DNA from: an uncultured Litoreibacter sp.
GTDB taxonomy: Bacteria > Pseudomonadota > Alphaproteobacteria > Rhodobacterales > Rhodobacteraceae
DNA: 64,000 nucleotides
NCBI GenBank assembly: GCA_947501685.1
Contig: CANMWQ010000001.1
Coordinates: 558,001 to 622,000 of the forward strand
Direction: 5' to 3'
Shown: positions 51,387 through 59,797 of the stretch, one piece after another
Numbering within the stretch: the first letter of the stretch is position 1
How the letters are laid out: the number at the start of each line of letters is the position of its first letter
Program-made: the position numbers and the translations under genes
The notes under the pieces: model-generated
What the model saw: only the letters and a program-made list of their open reading frames with translations
Told to the model about the DNA's origin: nothing
The model's database searches: none

Positions 51387-52481
51387 ATGACCGACTATTC
51401 CGACGCGATTTCTCCGATTGAGGAGATATTGGACGATGCCCGCAATGGCCGCATGTTCATTCTGGTGGACCATGAGGATCGCGAGAACGAGGGCGATCTG
51501 GTGATCCCTGCGCAAATGGCCACGCCTGAGGCAATCAATTTCATGGCCAAGCACGGGCGCGGGCTGATCTGTCTGACCCTCACCAATGAGCGCATTGACG
51601 CGCTGGGGCTGCCCTTGATGGCCTCCTACAACTCCTCGCGGCACGAAACGGCCTTCACGATCTCCATTGAGGCCCGTGAGGGGGTGACCACGGGCATTTC
51701 AGCCCAAGACCGCGCGCGGACCGTTGCTGTGGCCATCGACAGCTCCAAGACCGCCGCTGACATCGCCACGCCGGGCCACGTGTTCCCGCTGCGCGCCCGC
51801 GAGGGCGGCGTCTTGGTGCGCGCGGGCCATACGGAGGCCGCTGTGGACGTGTCCCGGCTGGCCGGGCTGAACCCGTCTGGCGTGATCTGCGAGATCATGA
51901 ACGAAGACGGCACCATGTCGCGGCTGCCGGATCTGGTCAGCTTCGCGCAGCTGCACAACCTCAAGATCGGCACGATCAGCGACCTGATCGCCTATCGGCG
52001 CAGGCATGACAATCTGGTCAAGCAGATCTCTGAGGCCCAAGTGTCGTCAGAGTTCGGCGGCGATTGGACAATGCGCATTTTCAGCGATGAAACCCAAGGC
52101 GCGGAGCATATCGCGCTGAGCGTGGGCAATCTAGGGGACCCGGCGCCGGTGCTGGTCCGTATGCACGCGCTGAACCCGCTGCAAGATCTGCTGGGGCTGG
52201 GGCCGTCCCCGGCGGATGAGCTGCGATCTTCGATGAAGGTGATCGCCGCGGAAGGGCGCGGTGCCGTGGTGCTCCTGCGCGACACGATGATGAAGCTGGT
52301 GCCCGACAGCGAGGCCGCCCCTCAGAAGCTGCGGCAATACGGGGTGGGCGCGCAAATCCTAGCGGCTCTGGGCCTGCATAAGCTGGAACTGCTGACCAAC
52401 AGCCCGTCGCCCAATGTGGTGGGGCTGGACGCCTACGGGCTGGAGATCACCGGCACCCGCAAAATACCGATGGAGGGCTAG
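51387..52481 (+). CDS. ribB: 3,4-dihydroxy-2-butanone 4-phosphate synthase with degenerate GTP cyclohydrolase II-like domain
   Basis: This 364-residue protein has an intact RibB half (LVDHEDRENEGDLVIPAQ, HGRGLICLTL, GHTEAAVDVSRLAGLNPSG), which makes the four-carbon unit of riboflavin from ribulose 5-phosphate. The C-terminal half aligns with GTP cyclohydrolase II, but the zinc and catalytic motif normally reading HxECxTGDxxGSxRCDC is RMHALNPLQDLLG here, with no cysteines. It is therefore a RibBX-type protein, and the cell needs a separate GTP cyclohydrolase II. The ATG at 51387 follows AAAGGACG. Confidence 0.92.
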   Translation: MTDYSDAISPIEEILDDARNGRMFILVDHEDRENEGDLVIPAQMATPEAINFMAKHGRGLICLTLTNERIDALGLPLMASYNSSRHETAFTISIEAREGVTTGISAQDRARTVAVAIDSSKTAADIATPGHVFPLRAREGGVLVRAGHTEAAVDVSRLAGLNPSGVICEIMNEDGTMSRLPDLVSFAQLHNLKIGTISDLIAYRRRHDNLVKQISEAQVSSEFGGDWTMRIFSDETQGAEHIALSVGNLGDPAPVLVRMHALNPLQDLLGLGPSPADELRSSMKVIAAEGRGAVVLLRDTMMKLVPDSEAAPQKLRQYGVGAQILAALGLHKLELLTNSPSPNVVGLDAYGLEITGTRKIPMEG

Positions 52482-52484
52482 GAC

Positions 52485-53024
52485 ATGGCCGGCACAGAGA
52501 CACATTTCGTAATGGACACCCCCAAGGTCAGTGCGCCGACCAGGCTGCTGATCGTGGTCTCGCCTTACTACAAAGATATCGCCGACAATCTGGTCGCAGG
52601 CGCCCGCGCCGAGATCGAGGCCGCAGGGGCCATCTGCGAGGTCCAGCAGATGCCCGGCGCGCTGGAAATCCCGCCCGCCATTCGCATCGCGGACAGGCAG
52701 GGGGAGTATGACGGCTACGTTGCCCTTGGCTGCATCATTCGCGGCGAGACCACGCATTACGAGACGGTCTGCAATGACAGCTCGCGCGGGCTGATGTTGC
52801 TAGGGCTGCAAGGCTGCAATATCGGCAATGGTATCCTGACTGTCGAGACCCGGGCGCAGGCAGAGGTGCGGGCGGATCCGGGCGATCAAAACAAAGGCGG
52901 CGGGGCGGCGGCGGCGGCCTTGCATCTCATTGAGATGCAGCGCACATACGGCCGCAACAAGAAGGGCATCGGCTTCAAGCCCAGCTCTTCGCTTGATGAT
53001 GACGGAAGCTTCCAGATCGCATGA
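52485..53024 (+). CDS. ribH: 6,7-dimethyl-8-ribityllumazine synthase
   Basis: This 179-residue enzyme condenses the RibB product with the pyrimidine intermediate. Key segments are VSPYYKDIADNLVAGA, PGALEIPPAI, ALGCIIRGETTHYETV (with the conserved His) and GNGILTVETRAQAEVRA. It starts 3 bases after ribB and overlaps nusB by four bases. Confidence 0.95.
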   Translation: MAGTETHFVMDTPKVSAPTRLLIVVSPYYKDIADNLVAGARAEIEAAGAICEVQQMPGALEIPPAIRIADRQGEYDGYVALGCIIRGETTHYETVCNDSSRGLMLLGLQGCNIGNGILTVETRAQAEVRADPGDQNKGGGAAAAALHLIEMQRTYGRNKKGIGFKPSSSLDDDGSFQIA

Positions 53025-53488
53025 CAGTCTCGAACAACCAGAAACGGGCGATGAAATCCGCCTCGCGGCTCTATGCAGTGCAGGCGCTCTTTCAGATGGA
53101 GCATTCCGCGCAGTCGATTGATGCGGTGCGCGCGGAATTTGAGGACCATCGCTTCGGGGCGGTCTATGAGGGTGAGGAGATGATCGAGGGGGATGTCGAC
53201 ACGTTTCGCGCCCTTTTGGAAGGGGCCGTGGCGGAGCAGTCGACCATCGACCGGCTGGCGGATGCGGCGATTGTGGAGACGTGGAAGATCGACCGGATTG
53301 ACCCGACCCTGCGCGCGCTCTTTCGGGCGGCGGGGGCGGAGCTGGTGGCGGGCAAGACGCCGCCCAAGGTTGTGATCGTGGAGTTTGTAGACGTTGCCCG
53401 CGCCTTTTTTGAGGGCGGGCGGGAGCCCAAATTTGTCAACGCGGTGCTTGATCATATGGCCCGCGCGGCGCGGCCTGAGGCGTTCTGA
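53021..53488 (+). CDS. nusB: Transcription antitermination factor NusB
   Basis: This 155-residue all-helical protein binds boxA RNA with NusE for rRNA antitermination. SASRLYAVQALFQMEHSA, RIDPTLRALFRAAGAELV and the C-terminal KVVIVEFVDVARAFFEGGRE are family hallmarks. The ATGA overlap with ribH is a widespread ribH-nusB coupling. Confidence 0.95.
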   Translation: MTVSNNQKRAMKSASRLYAVQALFQMEHSAQSIDAVRAEFEDHRFGAVYEGEEMIEGDVDTFRALLEGAVAEQSTIDRLADAAIVETWKIDRIDPTLRALFRAAGAELVAGKTPPKVVIVEFVDVARAFFEGGREPKFVNAVLDHMARAARPEAF

Positions 53489-53539
53489 CCTTCGCGCGAC
53501 GCATGCGCCGCATCGGTCTAAGATGCTGATTTAAAAAGA

Positions 53540-53557
53540 TTTCCAAAAATTTGGAAA
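53540..53557. repeat. AT-rich palindrome after nusB
   Basis: TTTCCAAA-AA-TTTGGAAA is an 8-2-8 inverted repeat 51 bases after the nusB stop and 30 bases from the end of the convergent secreted-protein gene. It has no adjacent T-run. It may work as a weak bidirectional terminator or a protein site. Confidence 0.4.
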
Positions 53558-53586
53558 CCATTTGTTAACCTAGAGATTTGGACGTT

Positions 53587-54102
53587 TCAGCCGGTGCAGG
53601 CGGCTGTGCGCAGCGTCGCGTGGCTGGTATTGTCAAAGACGCCAAACCGCGTGCCTGACGGGGTTTCAAGGCTGATCGTGGCCCCGGCAATCTCGCTATC
53701 TGTCACCTGTATCTGGCCAAGCGCGGAATGGCGCAGCGTGTCGTCAACATCTATGGTGAAGGCCACGGTTTGCGCGGGCGCAAGCCCTGTGAGGGTCAGG
53801 GACACGGATGTGTCGCCATCGGTGACCGGGGTGACGCTGCTGACGGCCTGCGCGCCGGAGACGGTCTCGAAGGGTTGAAACACCTCGACGCCAGCGCCGT
53901 CGCCGGTTGTGTCGAAAATCAAGCCGCCGACGCTGTCTTCCAGCGACAGGGTCAATGTGACGGGGCCGAGATCGCAGTTGCCCGTACTGGTGAAGGAAAA
54001 ACGGTCCTTCGGTGCGGATTCTGTGAACACCGCTTCCATATTGGCCAAAGCCGGGCTTGCAGTGAGGGCTGCGAGCAGCGCGAGTGTGGGTGCGTGTGAC
54101 AT
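53587..54102 (-). CDS. Secreted hypothetical protein (beta-rich)
   Basis: This 171-residue protein has a Sec signal (MSHAPTLALLAALTASPALA). The mature part, rich in Thr, Ser and Val, has alternating beta pattern (SFTSTGNCDLGPVTLTLSLE, then FDTTGDGAGVEVFQPFETVS). Two cysteines, one near the C-terminus, could form a disulphide. It resembles Rhodobacterales proteins sometimes labelled aggregation factor core, but I cannot confirm that. The ATG at 54102 is the start that gives the signal peptide. Confidence 0.6.
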   Translation of the reverse strand: MSHAPTLALLAALTASPALANMEAVFTESAPKDRFSFTSTGNCDLGPVTLTLSLEDSVGGLIFDTTGDGAGVEVFQPFETVSGAQAVSSVTPVTDGDTSVSLTLTGLAPAQTVAFTIDVDDTLRHSALGQIQVTDSEIAGATISLETPSGTRFGVFDNTSHATLRTAACTG

Positions 54103-54110
54103 CTGTGGAA

Positions 54111-54143
54111 GCCTCCGGCGGGGATATTTTGAAACATGGAAAG
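54111..54143. repeat. Dispersed hairpin repeat, partial copy C
   Basis: This segment carries only the 3' part of the element: CTCCGGCGGGGATATTTTGA followed by AACATGGAAAG. It closely matches the end of the copy at 60497-60564 (GAGGATATTTCTGAACATGG then AAAG). It overlaps the upstream region of the secreted-protein gene. Confidence 0.5.
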
Positions 54144-54161
54144 GGGCGCGCGCGATATGGG

Positions 54162-55001
54162 TCACCTGTCGGGCTCCGTGTCCATCCTATAGTCTGTGAG
54201 CTGTTCGGGCAGCAGCACGTAGATCTCGTCTGGTGGGGTCACCAGCGCGTGGCGCATGATCAGGGGATCGACGCCCATATCATTGAGATAGGCCATGACC
54301 TCACCCTGTCCACGTTGGATATCTTCGACGGCCAGAAAGGCAGGCAGGGCGGATTTCGTGCCGAAATAATGTTGATGGACACCGACTTGCGCGTCGTTGT
54401 GAATGTTGCGCGAGAGGCCGGAGGCCAGAATATAGGGGCAGGCGGAGAGGCAAATATCGCCCGCGCCCATGACTGTCTCCACCTCCGCCGCGCGCAATTG
54501 CCGTCCGATGAGCAGCGCATCCTGCACCGAGCCGCCGGGCGAGTTTAGCCGGATCATGGCGGGCATCGTCGGGTCGGTGGCCAGATACTCTTTGAAGCGC
54601 TCCGCATCGCCTTGCGCAATTTGACCTGTCAGGGTCAGCGTCTCGCCGGAGCGCTCAAAGGCGAGCCGCGCGGGCATGTCGCCGGTGGAGCGGTAGGGAC
54701 GGTCGGGATTGCCCTCATCCGGTTGTCTGAGCGGTGTGTCGCGCGGGTTGTAGCGACGGGTCTGGTCGCCGGGGATCACCGGTGTGTCAAAGCGCGGCTG
54801 CGAGGACGGCCAAGCAATATGCGGGATCGCCCTGAACAGATCGCTGCCCATCAAGAACAGCGCGATGGCCAGTTGCACAGCCAGAACGCCCGTTATGGCG
54901 GATTTGGCCGAGACGCGGCGGGGCGCTTTGCTGGCCTCTTTCCGCGCCGCTTTTCGTGCGGCCCGCTTGGGCGGCAGGACGGGGATTTCGCTGCTGCTCA
55001 C
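54162..55001 (-). CDS. Membrane-anchored ClpP/SppA-fold protein
   Basis: This 279-residue protein has a basic cytoplasmic N-terminus, one membrane helix (residues ~35-53) and a periplasmic ClpP/crotonase-fold domain. The oxyanion loop is LNSPGGSVQDA (152-162), the candidate nucleophile is Ser186 in CLSACPYILASG, and His209 is in QVGVHQHYF. The third triad residue is not certain. It belongs to the loosely described periplasmic ClpP-class proteins (COG3904-like). It overlaps the coiled-coil membrane-protein gene upstream by four bases, so the two are probably one functional unit. Confidence 0.75.
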   Translation of the reverse strand: MSSSEIPVLPPKRAARKAARKEASKAPRRVSAKSAITGVLAVQLAIALFLMGSDLFRAIPHIAWPSSQPRFDTPVIPGDQTRRYNPRDTPLRQPDEGNPDRPYRSTGDMPARLAFERSGETLTLTGQIAQGDAERFKEYLATDPTMPAMIRLNSPGGSVQDALLIGRQLRAAEVETVMGAGDICLSACPYILASGLSRNIHNDAQVGVHQHYFGTKSALPAFLAVEDIQRGQGEVMAYLNDMGVDPLIMRHALVTPPDEIYVLLPEQLTDYRMDTEPDR

Positions 55002-56308
55002 GCCTGCTTGTCCGGTTTAACTTCGGTGGGCAAAGGTTTGATCTTGTTGGGATCTGGCGCAGGTGGCGTCCATGTCTCGCTGCCCCTGAGCGAGGTTTCG
55101 ACCTCCTGGATGGCATTGAGGGCGGCGCGCAGCTCCGCCAAGGTCAGCGTGTCTTCGACGCCGACGCGGGAGGTGCCGGACCGGATCGCGGCCTGAGTGA
55201 TGGCGAGAATGAAGACCAGCACTGCAGGCAGCAGATCAATCGCGATGGCCCCAGCCCAGCTGGGCACGAAATTCTCCGCATAGCGGATCACGGCGTCGGC
55301 GGTCGAAATCGGTGTGTAGATCGTCTCTGCCGGGGGCTCCATGCCGATAACGCCATCTGCGGCAATGCGCAGCGTGTCGGCGCGTTGGCCCAGAAGTTGC
55401 AGCACGGCAGAGATGGTCGATTGCTGGCCCGCGCGGGTCTCCGCGGTGCGGCCGTCGAGCTCGGGCAGGATGACGGAGGCCGAAAGATCCTGTGCGGCGC
55501 GCGAGACAAGTGGCGCCACGGAAAGCTGGCGCAGCTGGGTGATGACGCCTGCAAGGCGCACGGCTTCTTCGGAAAACTGCACGGAGCGCGCCTCGATCGG
55601 GCCGGGTTCGACGGTGAGGGAGCGCATGCGGGACAGGATCGCGTTGCCTTCGGTGAAGGCCGCGTTGACCAGCGGCTGTTGCGAGGCAATCTGTGCCTCA
55701 AGGCTGGCCAGCTCGTCGGATTTCTGGCGCAGCACCCGGAAGACCGCGCCCCGGCCCGCGAGGCCAGACAGATCGCCGGTGGCTTCTTGCTCGGAGAGGT
55801 CCTCGAAGGACTGGCGCACGCGGGCGACGTCCCGGCCAAGCCCTTGGGCGGAGATGGCGATTTCGTTGGAGCGCTCAAGCGCGGTTTGGTAGTCCTGCAC
55901 CGTGCGGGCAAGATGCTGCTCCACTGCGGCAGCCCCGGCAAGGGCGGCGGCGTTCAGCCAGGAGGACATTGCGATGATGGCGGCCGAGCCCAACAGCATC
56001 GAGACAAAGAGCCCGATCCGCGCACCCATCGTGCGCACGGCAGGCAAGAGCCGCATCAGGTAGGACCAGAACACGAAGATGCCGACGGAGACGGCGATGG
56101 AATAGCTGACGGCGGCAAAGAAGCTGAGCGCGCCATTGTCATCCAAGAGCGAGGAGACGCCGAGATAGGTGTAGATGCCCGAGGCCACGGCCAGCACCCC
56201 TAGGGCTGCGGCGGTGAAGCTGTCGAGCCAAGAGACATGGCCCTCGAGCTCTTTGGCGTAGCGCAGGCCCTGCGCCTCCGCACGGGTCAACTTGTCCTGG
56301 TCGCTCAT
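54998..56308 (-). CDS. Hypothetical coiled-coil membrane protein
   Basis: This 436-residue protein of unrecognised family has three N-terminal membrane helices (about 31-53, 62-88, 98-117). A long soluble helical region with coiled-coil character follows (about 125-320, for example LARTVQDYQTALERSN and LASLEAQIASQQPLVNAA). A fourth membrane helix (about 353-376) and an acidic, Pro-rich C-terminus complete it. The even number of helices would put both ends in the cytoplasm and the coiled coil in the periplasm. It is translationally coupled to the ClpP-fold protein. Confidence 0.65.
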   Translation of the reverse strand: MSDQDKLTRAEAQGLRYAKELEGHVSWLDSFTAAALGVLAVASGIYTYLGVSSLLDDNGALSFFAAVSYSIAVSVGIFVFWSYLMRLLPAVRTMGARIGLFVSMLLGSAAIIAMSSWLNAAALAGAAAVEQHLARTVQDYQTALERSNEIAISAQGLGRDVARVRQSFEDLSEQEATGDLSGLAGRGAVFRVLRQKSDELASLEAQIASQQPLVNAAFTEGNAILSRMRSLTVEPGPIEARSVQFSEEAVRLAGVITQLRQLSVAPLVSRAAQDLSASVILPELDGRTAETRAGQQSTISAVLQLLGQRADTLRIAADGVIGMEPPAETIYTPISTADAVIRYAENFVPSWAGAIAIDLLPAVLVFILAITQAAIRSGTSRVGVEDTLTLAELRAALNAIQEVETSLRGSETWTPPAPDPNKIKPLPTEVKPDKQA

Positions 56309-56312
56309 GAAA

Positions 56313-56337
56313 AAGGCCCTCCTGACGGGAAGGCCTT
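56313..56337 (-). promoter_or_regulatory. Hairpin presenting the ribosome-binding site of the coiled-coil membrane-protein gene
   Basis: On the minus strand, AAGGCC (56337-56332) can pair with GGCCTT (56318-56313). AGGAGG, the Shine-Dalgarno sequence, falls at the loop/stem edge (56323-56318), nine bases before the ATG at 56308. T residues follow the stem. The 6-bp stem is short, so this may be chance. Confidence 0.3.
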
Positions 56338-56402
56338 AATATGGGGCAGGGAGGCGGAGTTTTCCAGCCGGGTCGGGGGGAGCCGGCCCAATATCTGCGT
56401 GA

Positions 56403-56939
56403 TCAGGCGCTTTGTTCGATGAAATTCAGCGATGCGCCGTTGATGCAATGCACCACTTCGCCGGAGACCTTCAGGTGGTGGCCCAGATGCGAGCCGCAGC
56501 GGCGGCAATGAACCTCCGCGATGGCGGTGCCGGGGGCCATGGCGCCGTATTCTGGGACCTTGCCGTCAATGCCAAACAGCACCGAATCCGGGACCGCGTG
56601 AAAGAAGAACACCCAGCCCTTGTCCAAAAGCACCTTCCACTGGCCGTCATAGACCGGCAGATCGCAGCCCTTGCAATTGTACATGCCGGGCTTCACCTCC
56701 AGCCAATAGGGGCTGGATCTGGGCTTCTCGGTGAAGCCTTCGCGCAGAATGGCGAAATCATCATCGCCCAGCTGGGCACGCCATTCCTCGTCCGTCTTGG
56801 TGATCTCATAGACGAAATCCGAGCTGCTGCCTGCAGGAAGACGCGCCTTGGCCGCGCCGGTGATGGCGGCAAAGGCGGAGGCGGCTCCCCCGGCGAAAAG
56901 GCGGCGGCGGCTCAGGGATTTGGCGAGGATGCGTTTCAT
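56403..56939 (-). CDS. Tat-exported methionine-R-sulfoxide reductase (MsrB family)
   Basis: This 178-residue protein has a twin-arginine signal (SRRRLFAGGAASAFAAITGA, Arg-Arg at 11-13) and an MsrB domain. The zinc cysteines are 89, 92, 145 and 148 (YNCKGC and VHCRRC), and the catalytic Cys165 is in VHCINGASLNF. The usual SGWPSF segment is KGWVFF here. MsrB enzymes repair oxidised methionine; a Tat signal places this one, already folded with zinc, in the periplasm. The ATG at 56939 follows GGAGGGC. Confidence 0.85.
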   Translation of the reverse strand: MKRILAKSLSRRRLFAGGAASAFAAITGAAKARLPAGSSSDFVYEITKTDEEWRAQLGDDDFAILREGFTEKPRSSPYWLEVKPGMYNCKGCDLPVYDGQWKVLLDKGWVFFFHAVPDSVLFGIDGKVPEYGAMAPGTAIAEVHCRRCGSHLGHHLKVSGEVVHCINGASLNFIEQSA

Positions 56940-56991
56940 GCAGCCCTCCTTTTCATAACGATGAAAGTTGCGGTGCGGCTGTCGTTCTGAG

Positions 56992-57024
56992 GCCCCGGGC
57001 AAAGGCGCAATGGCTGCCCGGGGC
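56992..57024. terminator. Strong GC hairpin between msrB and the small secreted-protein gene
   Basis: GCCCCGGGCA (56992-57001) and TGCCCGGGGC (57015-57024) form a perfect 10-bp stem with a 13-base loop. The T-rich tail (TTTGTTTT) is on the plus-strand side, although the upstream minus-strand gene is the one that would need termination. It may act as a transcript 3' end or processing stem. Confidence 0.5.
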
Positions 57025-57046
57025 TTTGTTTTCGAAGGCCTAGGGC

Positions 57047-57367
57047 TTAGTTGCCTTCGGCGAATGCGTTTGCTTCAGCAGCCATTTCGGCGGCGCTGTT
57101 GCTGTCACCGAAGATCACGGCTTTTTCTAGGATGCGCAGGCGATCCACGTGGTCGGCCTGGAAGAAGGCTTCACGCTCAGCGGAGCTCATATTGCCCAAG
57201 GCGAGTTGCAGGCGAGCGGTTGTGACGTCGCCCATGGACGTTTCACGGACCAGCGTCTCGGCGGCAGAGGAGTTGCTCATGGCAAAGAGCTCTGCGGGTG
57301 AGGTCTCCGCGAAGCTAGGGGCCGCGGAAGCTACAGCGAATGCGACAGCAAGTTTCAGGGTTTTCAT
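57047..57367 (-). CDS. Small secreted hypothetical protein
   Basis: This 106-residue protein has a Sec signal (MKTLKLAVAFAVASAAPSFA) and a short helical, Ala/Glu-rich mature region (SSAAETLVRETSMGDVTTAR, then SSAEREAFFQADHVDRL). It has no cysteines and no known motif. The start at 57367 is chosen over an ATG four codons earlier because it begins the signal peptide. Confidence 0.6.
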   Translation of the reverse strand: MKTLKLAVAFAVASAAPSFAETSPAELFAMSNSSAAETLVRETSMGDVTTARLQLALGNMSSAEREAFFQADHVDRLRILEKAVIFGDSNSAAEMAAEANAFAEGN

Positions 57368-57451
57368 GTACGTCTCCAAAGTTAAGTCTTAGGCTATGAT
57401 CCGAAAATTCACCGAAAAGCTATCCGTTCGGGATTTCAAAACACGGCTATG

Positions 57452-57467
57452 CTGACATAGTTGTCAG
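57452..57467. promoter_or_regulatory. Operator-like palindrome upstream of the AraC-family gene
   Basis: CTGACA-TAGT-TGTCAG is a 6-4-6 inverted repeat in the 236-base divergent gap between the small secreted-protein gene and the AraC-family gene. No regulator can be named. Confidence 0.35.
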
Positions 57468-57603
57468 TGCAAGTGTACAGTAAAAATCGTTCACGTGCGG
57501 TAAAATAGTGGTGATGCGCCTGTATATCTTGCTGAAAACACAATTCGTGCTCGGGATTATTGGCTGCAATCCGGATTGCTCATAATCAAGAAGGATGAAC
57601 CAT

Positions 57604-58539
57604 ATGATCTCGGATCTGCTCGATATGATGCGGGTAAGAAGCACCGCATTTGTCGGCAAGAACCTCACCGCCCCCTGGGGGGTCAATGTCACCGAAAGTC
57701 CAAACGTCGCGCGGTTTCATCTCGTCATGGAGGGCGCGACCTGGGTCCGGCTGGAAGGCGATAAAGGCCCGTCTCAGCGGCTGGGCTTAGGCGATATTGC
57801 GATCATCCCGCATGGGGATGCGCATATTTATAGTCACGTCGAGAACGGTGCCGTCGAGAAAGCCGGCGACCTGCCCGACTATCAGGTCGGCCCCTATTTT
57901 CACCGTCTGGGTGAAATAGAAGACGCGTCAAACCTGCTTTGCGGTTTTTTCGAATTCTCCAGCAACACCCCGCCCGTCATTATGGAGCGGCTGCCGAGGC
58001 TGATCGTGGCCAATGTCGCGGGGCGCAGCGATGACGGCTCTCACAGCCCGCTTCTGGAGCTGCTGCGGGTGGAGCTGAGCAAGGAAAACGAGCCCTCAAC
58101 AGTCGTTCTGAACCGCCTGACAGAGCTGATCTGCCTCTTTGCGATTGAGGATTGGCTTGAGGACGCGCTAACCGAGGACGAGCGCATGACGGCGCTGGCG
58201 CAACCCAAGATCAAGCTGGTTCTGGATCAAATTCATAGCAACCCGGCCCATGACTGGACGGTTGAGGCCCTGGCAGAGCTTTATGGCCAGTCGCGCAACG
58301 CGTTTGCCGGGCAGTTCAAGCATGCCACCGGTCTGGCCCCGATGAGCTATGTGCGGCGCTGGCGGATCCAGTCCGCCACCCGGATGTTGGCGGAACCCGG
58401 CCTGACCATTGACGAGATTGCGTTCAAATCCGGCTATGCGGACACCAATGCGTTCAGCAGGGCCTTCAAGCGCGAAATCGGGGCCTCGCCGGGGGCCTAT
58501 AAGCGCAATCTGCGCGATGAGGCCCGAAAGAGGGCCTAG
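57604..58539 (+). CDS. AraC-family regulator with N-terminal cupin
   Basis: This 311-residue regulator has an N-terminal cupin sensor (FHLVMEGATWVRLEGDKG, then LGLGDIAIIPHGDAHIYSH). The C-terminal double helix-turn-helix is of the AraC/XylS type (TVEALAELYGQSRNAFAGQF; LTIDEIAFKSGYADTNAFSR with AFKREIGASPGAYK). The second ATG (57604) is preferred, with AAGAAGGA 8 bases upstream. It is convergent with the dioxygenase gene, so that enzyme is a plausible but unproven target. Confidence 0.9.
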   Translation: MISDLLDMMRVRSTAFVGKNLTAPWGVNVTESPNVARFHLVMEGATWVRLEGDKGPSQRLGLGDIAIIPHGDAHIYSHVENGAVEKAGDLPDYQVGPYFHRLGEIEDASNLLCGFFEFSSNTPPVIMERLPRLIVANVAGRSDDGSHSPLLELLRVELSKENEPSTVVLNRLTELICLFAIEDWLEDALTEDERMTALAQPKIKLVLDQIHSNPAHDWTVEALAELYGQSRNAFAGQFKHATGLAPMSYVRRWRIQSATRMLAEPGLTIDEIAFKSGYADTNAFSRAFKREIGASPGAYKRNLRDEARKRA

Positions 58540-58554
58540 CTTACGGGGTTTTGT

Positions 58555-59694
58555 TTACGGGGTTTTGCGCTCTGTCTGGGCGCTGAGCTGCGCTTGGAAC
58601 GCATCAAAAGAGAGACCCTCTCGCAAGCCACGTGCGAGCAGCTCGGCCTGGCTTTCCGGGATCAATCCGCCAACAGGCGGGTCCGCGTCCAGATTGGTTG
58701 GAAAGGCGTAGCCTTCGGCGGCGGCTGCAATGACGCGTCCGCGCTCCGCCACGCCCATCTCTTGCAACACCGGGTAAAGCGCGCGGCACATGGCGTCACG
58801 GTCCACGGCCTCGATGGAGCGGCCAAAGGGCGAGCCGATTTGCAGCAGATTGGCCATGCGGAACTGATTTTTTGTGCTGTTGGTGCCTGCGCCATGCATC
58901 ACAGCAGGGTTGAAAAACACCGCGTCACCCTTTTGCAGCGGCAGCTGCGTGTGATGCTCGGCAAAGAAATCCTGAAATTCCGGCCGGCCAAAGGCCACAT
59001 AGCCCTCAAGCATCTGGTGCGAGTAGGGCAGATAGAGCGTCGGGCCCGTCTCAAGCGGCATATCGCAATGCGCAATCGCCCCTTGCAAGGTCAAAAGCGG
59101 CGAGAGCGCATGGACCTGCGCGGGGTAGCTGGCAACGCGGGCGGCATCCATGAAGCCCAGATGGTAGTCACGATGCGCCTTTTGCGCCGCCCCGCCGGGA
59201 TTGACTCGGTTGACCTGCGCGGTGAGCTGATAGCCGTGCCCCAGCCACGCGCGGCAAGGCAGATCAATCGCCGGGCTGTTGAAATAGGTCGCAAAACTCT
59301 GCGGATCGGCCAGACAATGTTTTTGCGCGGCGTTCCAGACCCGGTCATTGGCGCCCGGCTTGGCGAAGTGATCGCCGCCGCCGGTACCACGCTCCTCCTC
59401 GATCATGTGCTCGAACAGCGCGGTGGCCGCGTCGATCACGCTGTGATCTGGCAGCGCGCCGCGAATGGCGATGATGCCAGGGCCCTGATCAAAAGCGCGG
59501 TTGATCTCGGACATCAGCGCGCGCGGATCGGCGCTGTGAAAAGTCTCGCCCGCATAGATGACGGTGTTTTGCACGATCTCGGCCGCCAGCGGGTAATCCT
59601 GCGCCCGCGTCTTGGCTGCGACCAGCGCCTTGAGCTGGTCCAGCGAACCGGCGGTCTCGTCCAGCCAGATTTTCGGATGTGGTTGTGTGAGCAT
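58555..59694 (-). CDS. Phytanoyl-CoA dioxygenase (PhyH) family oxygenase
   Basis: This 379-residue non-haem iron, 2-oxoglutarate-dependent oxygenase has the iron triad His174-x-Asp176 (KAHRDYHLGF) and His267 (AVMHGAG), and the 2-oxoglutarate Arg279 (NQFRMAN). A long N-terminal region (about 100 residues) and a C-terminal helical region flank the double-stranded beta-helix. PhyH relatives hydroxylate fatty acyl groups, ectoine and other small molecules; the substrate here is unknown. The ATG at 59694 follows GGGAGGGTC. Confidence 0.85.
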   Translation of the reverse strand: MLTQPHPKIWLDETAGSLDQLKALVAAKTRAQDYPLAAEIVQNTVIYAGETFHSADPRALMSEINRAFDQGPGIIAIRGALPDHSVIDAATALFEHMIEEERGTGGGDHFAKPGANDRVWNAAQKHCLADPQSFATYFNSPAIDLPCRAWLGHGYQLTAQVNRVNPGGAAQKAHRDYHLGFMDAARVASYPAQVHALSPLLTLQGAIAHCDMPLETGPTLYLPYSHQMLEGYVAFGRPEFQDFFAEHHTQLPLQKGDAVFFNPAVMHGAGTNSTKNQFRMANLLQIGSPFGRSIEAVDRDAMCRALYPVLQEMGVAERGRVIAAAAEGYAFPTNLDADPPVGGLIPESQAELLARGLREGLSFDAFQAQLSAQTERKTP

Positions 59695-59797
59695 GCTGAC
59701 CCTCCCGAGCTGCCTGGCCAGCTTGCCAAAACCAAAGCGCATAGGAAAGGGGGCAGGTGACGGAACCGCCCAGACGTAAGGGAGCTTATTCCCGCAG

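Noticed and set aside
53540-53557. Rho-independent terminator for nusB
   Set aside because: The palindrome is AT-rich and lacks a T-run, so it is listed only as a palindrome.
56992-57024. Ordinary terminator of the small secreted-protein gene
   Set aside because: The T-rich tail is on the opposite strand from the gene that would need it, so I list it only as a strong hairpin with uncertain role.
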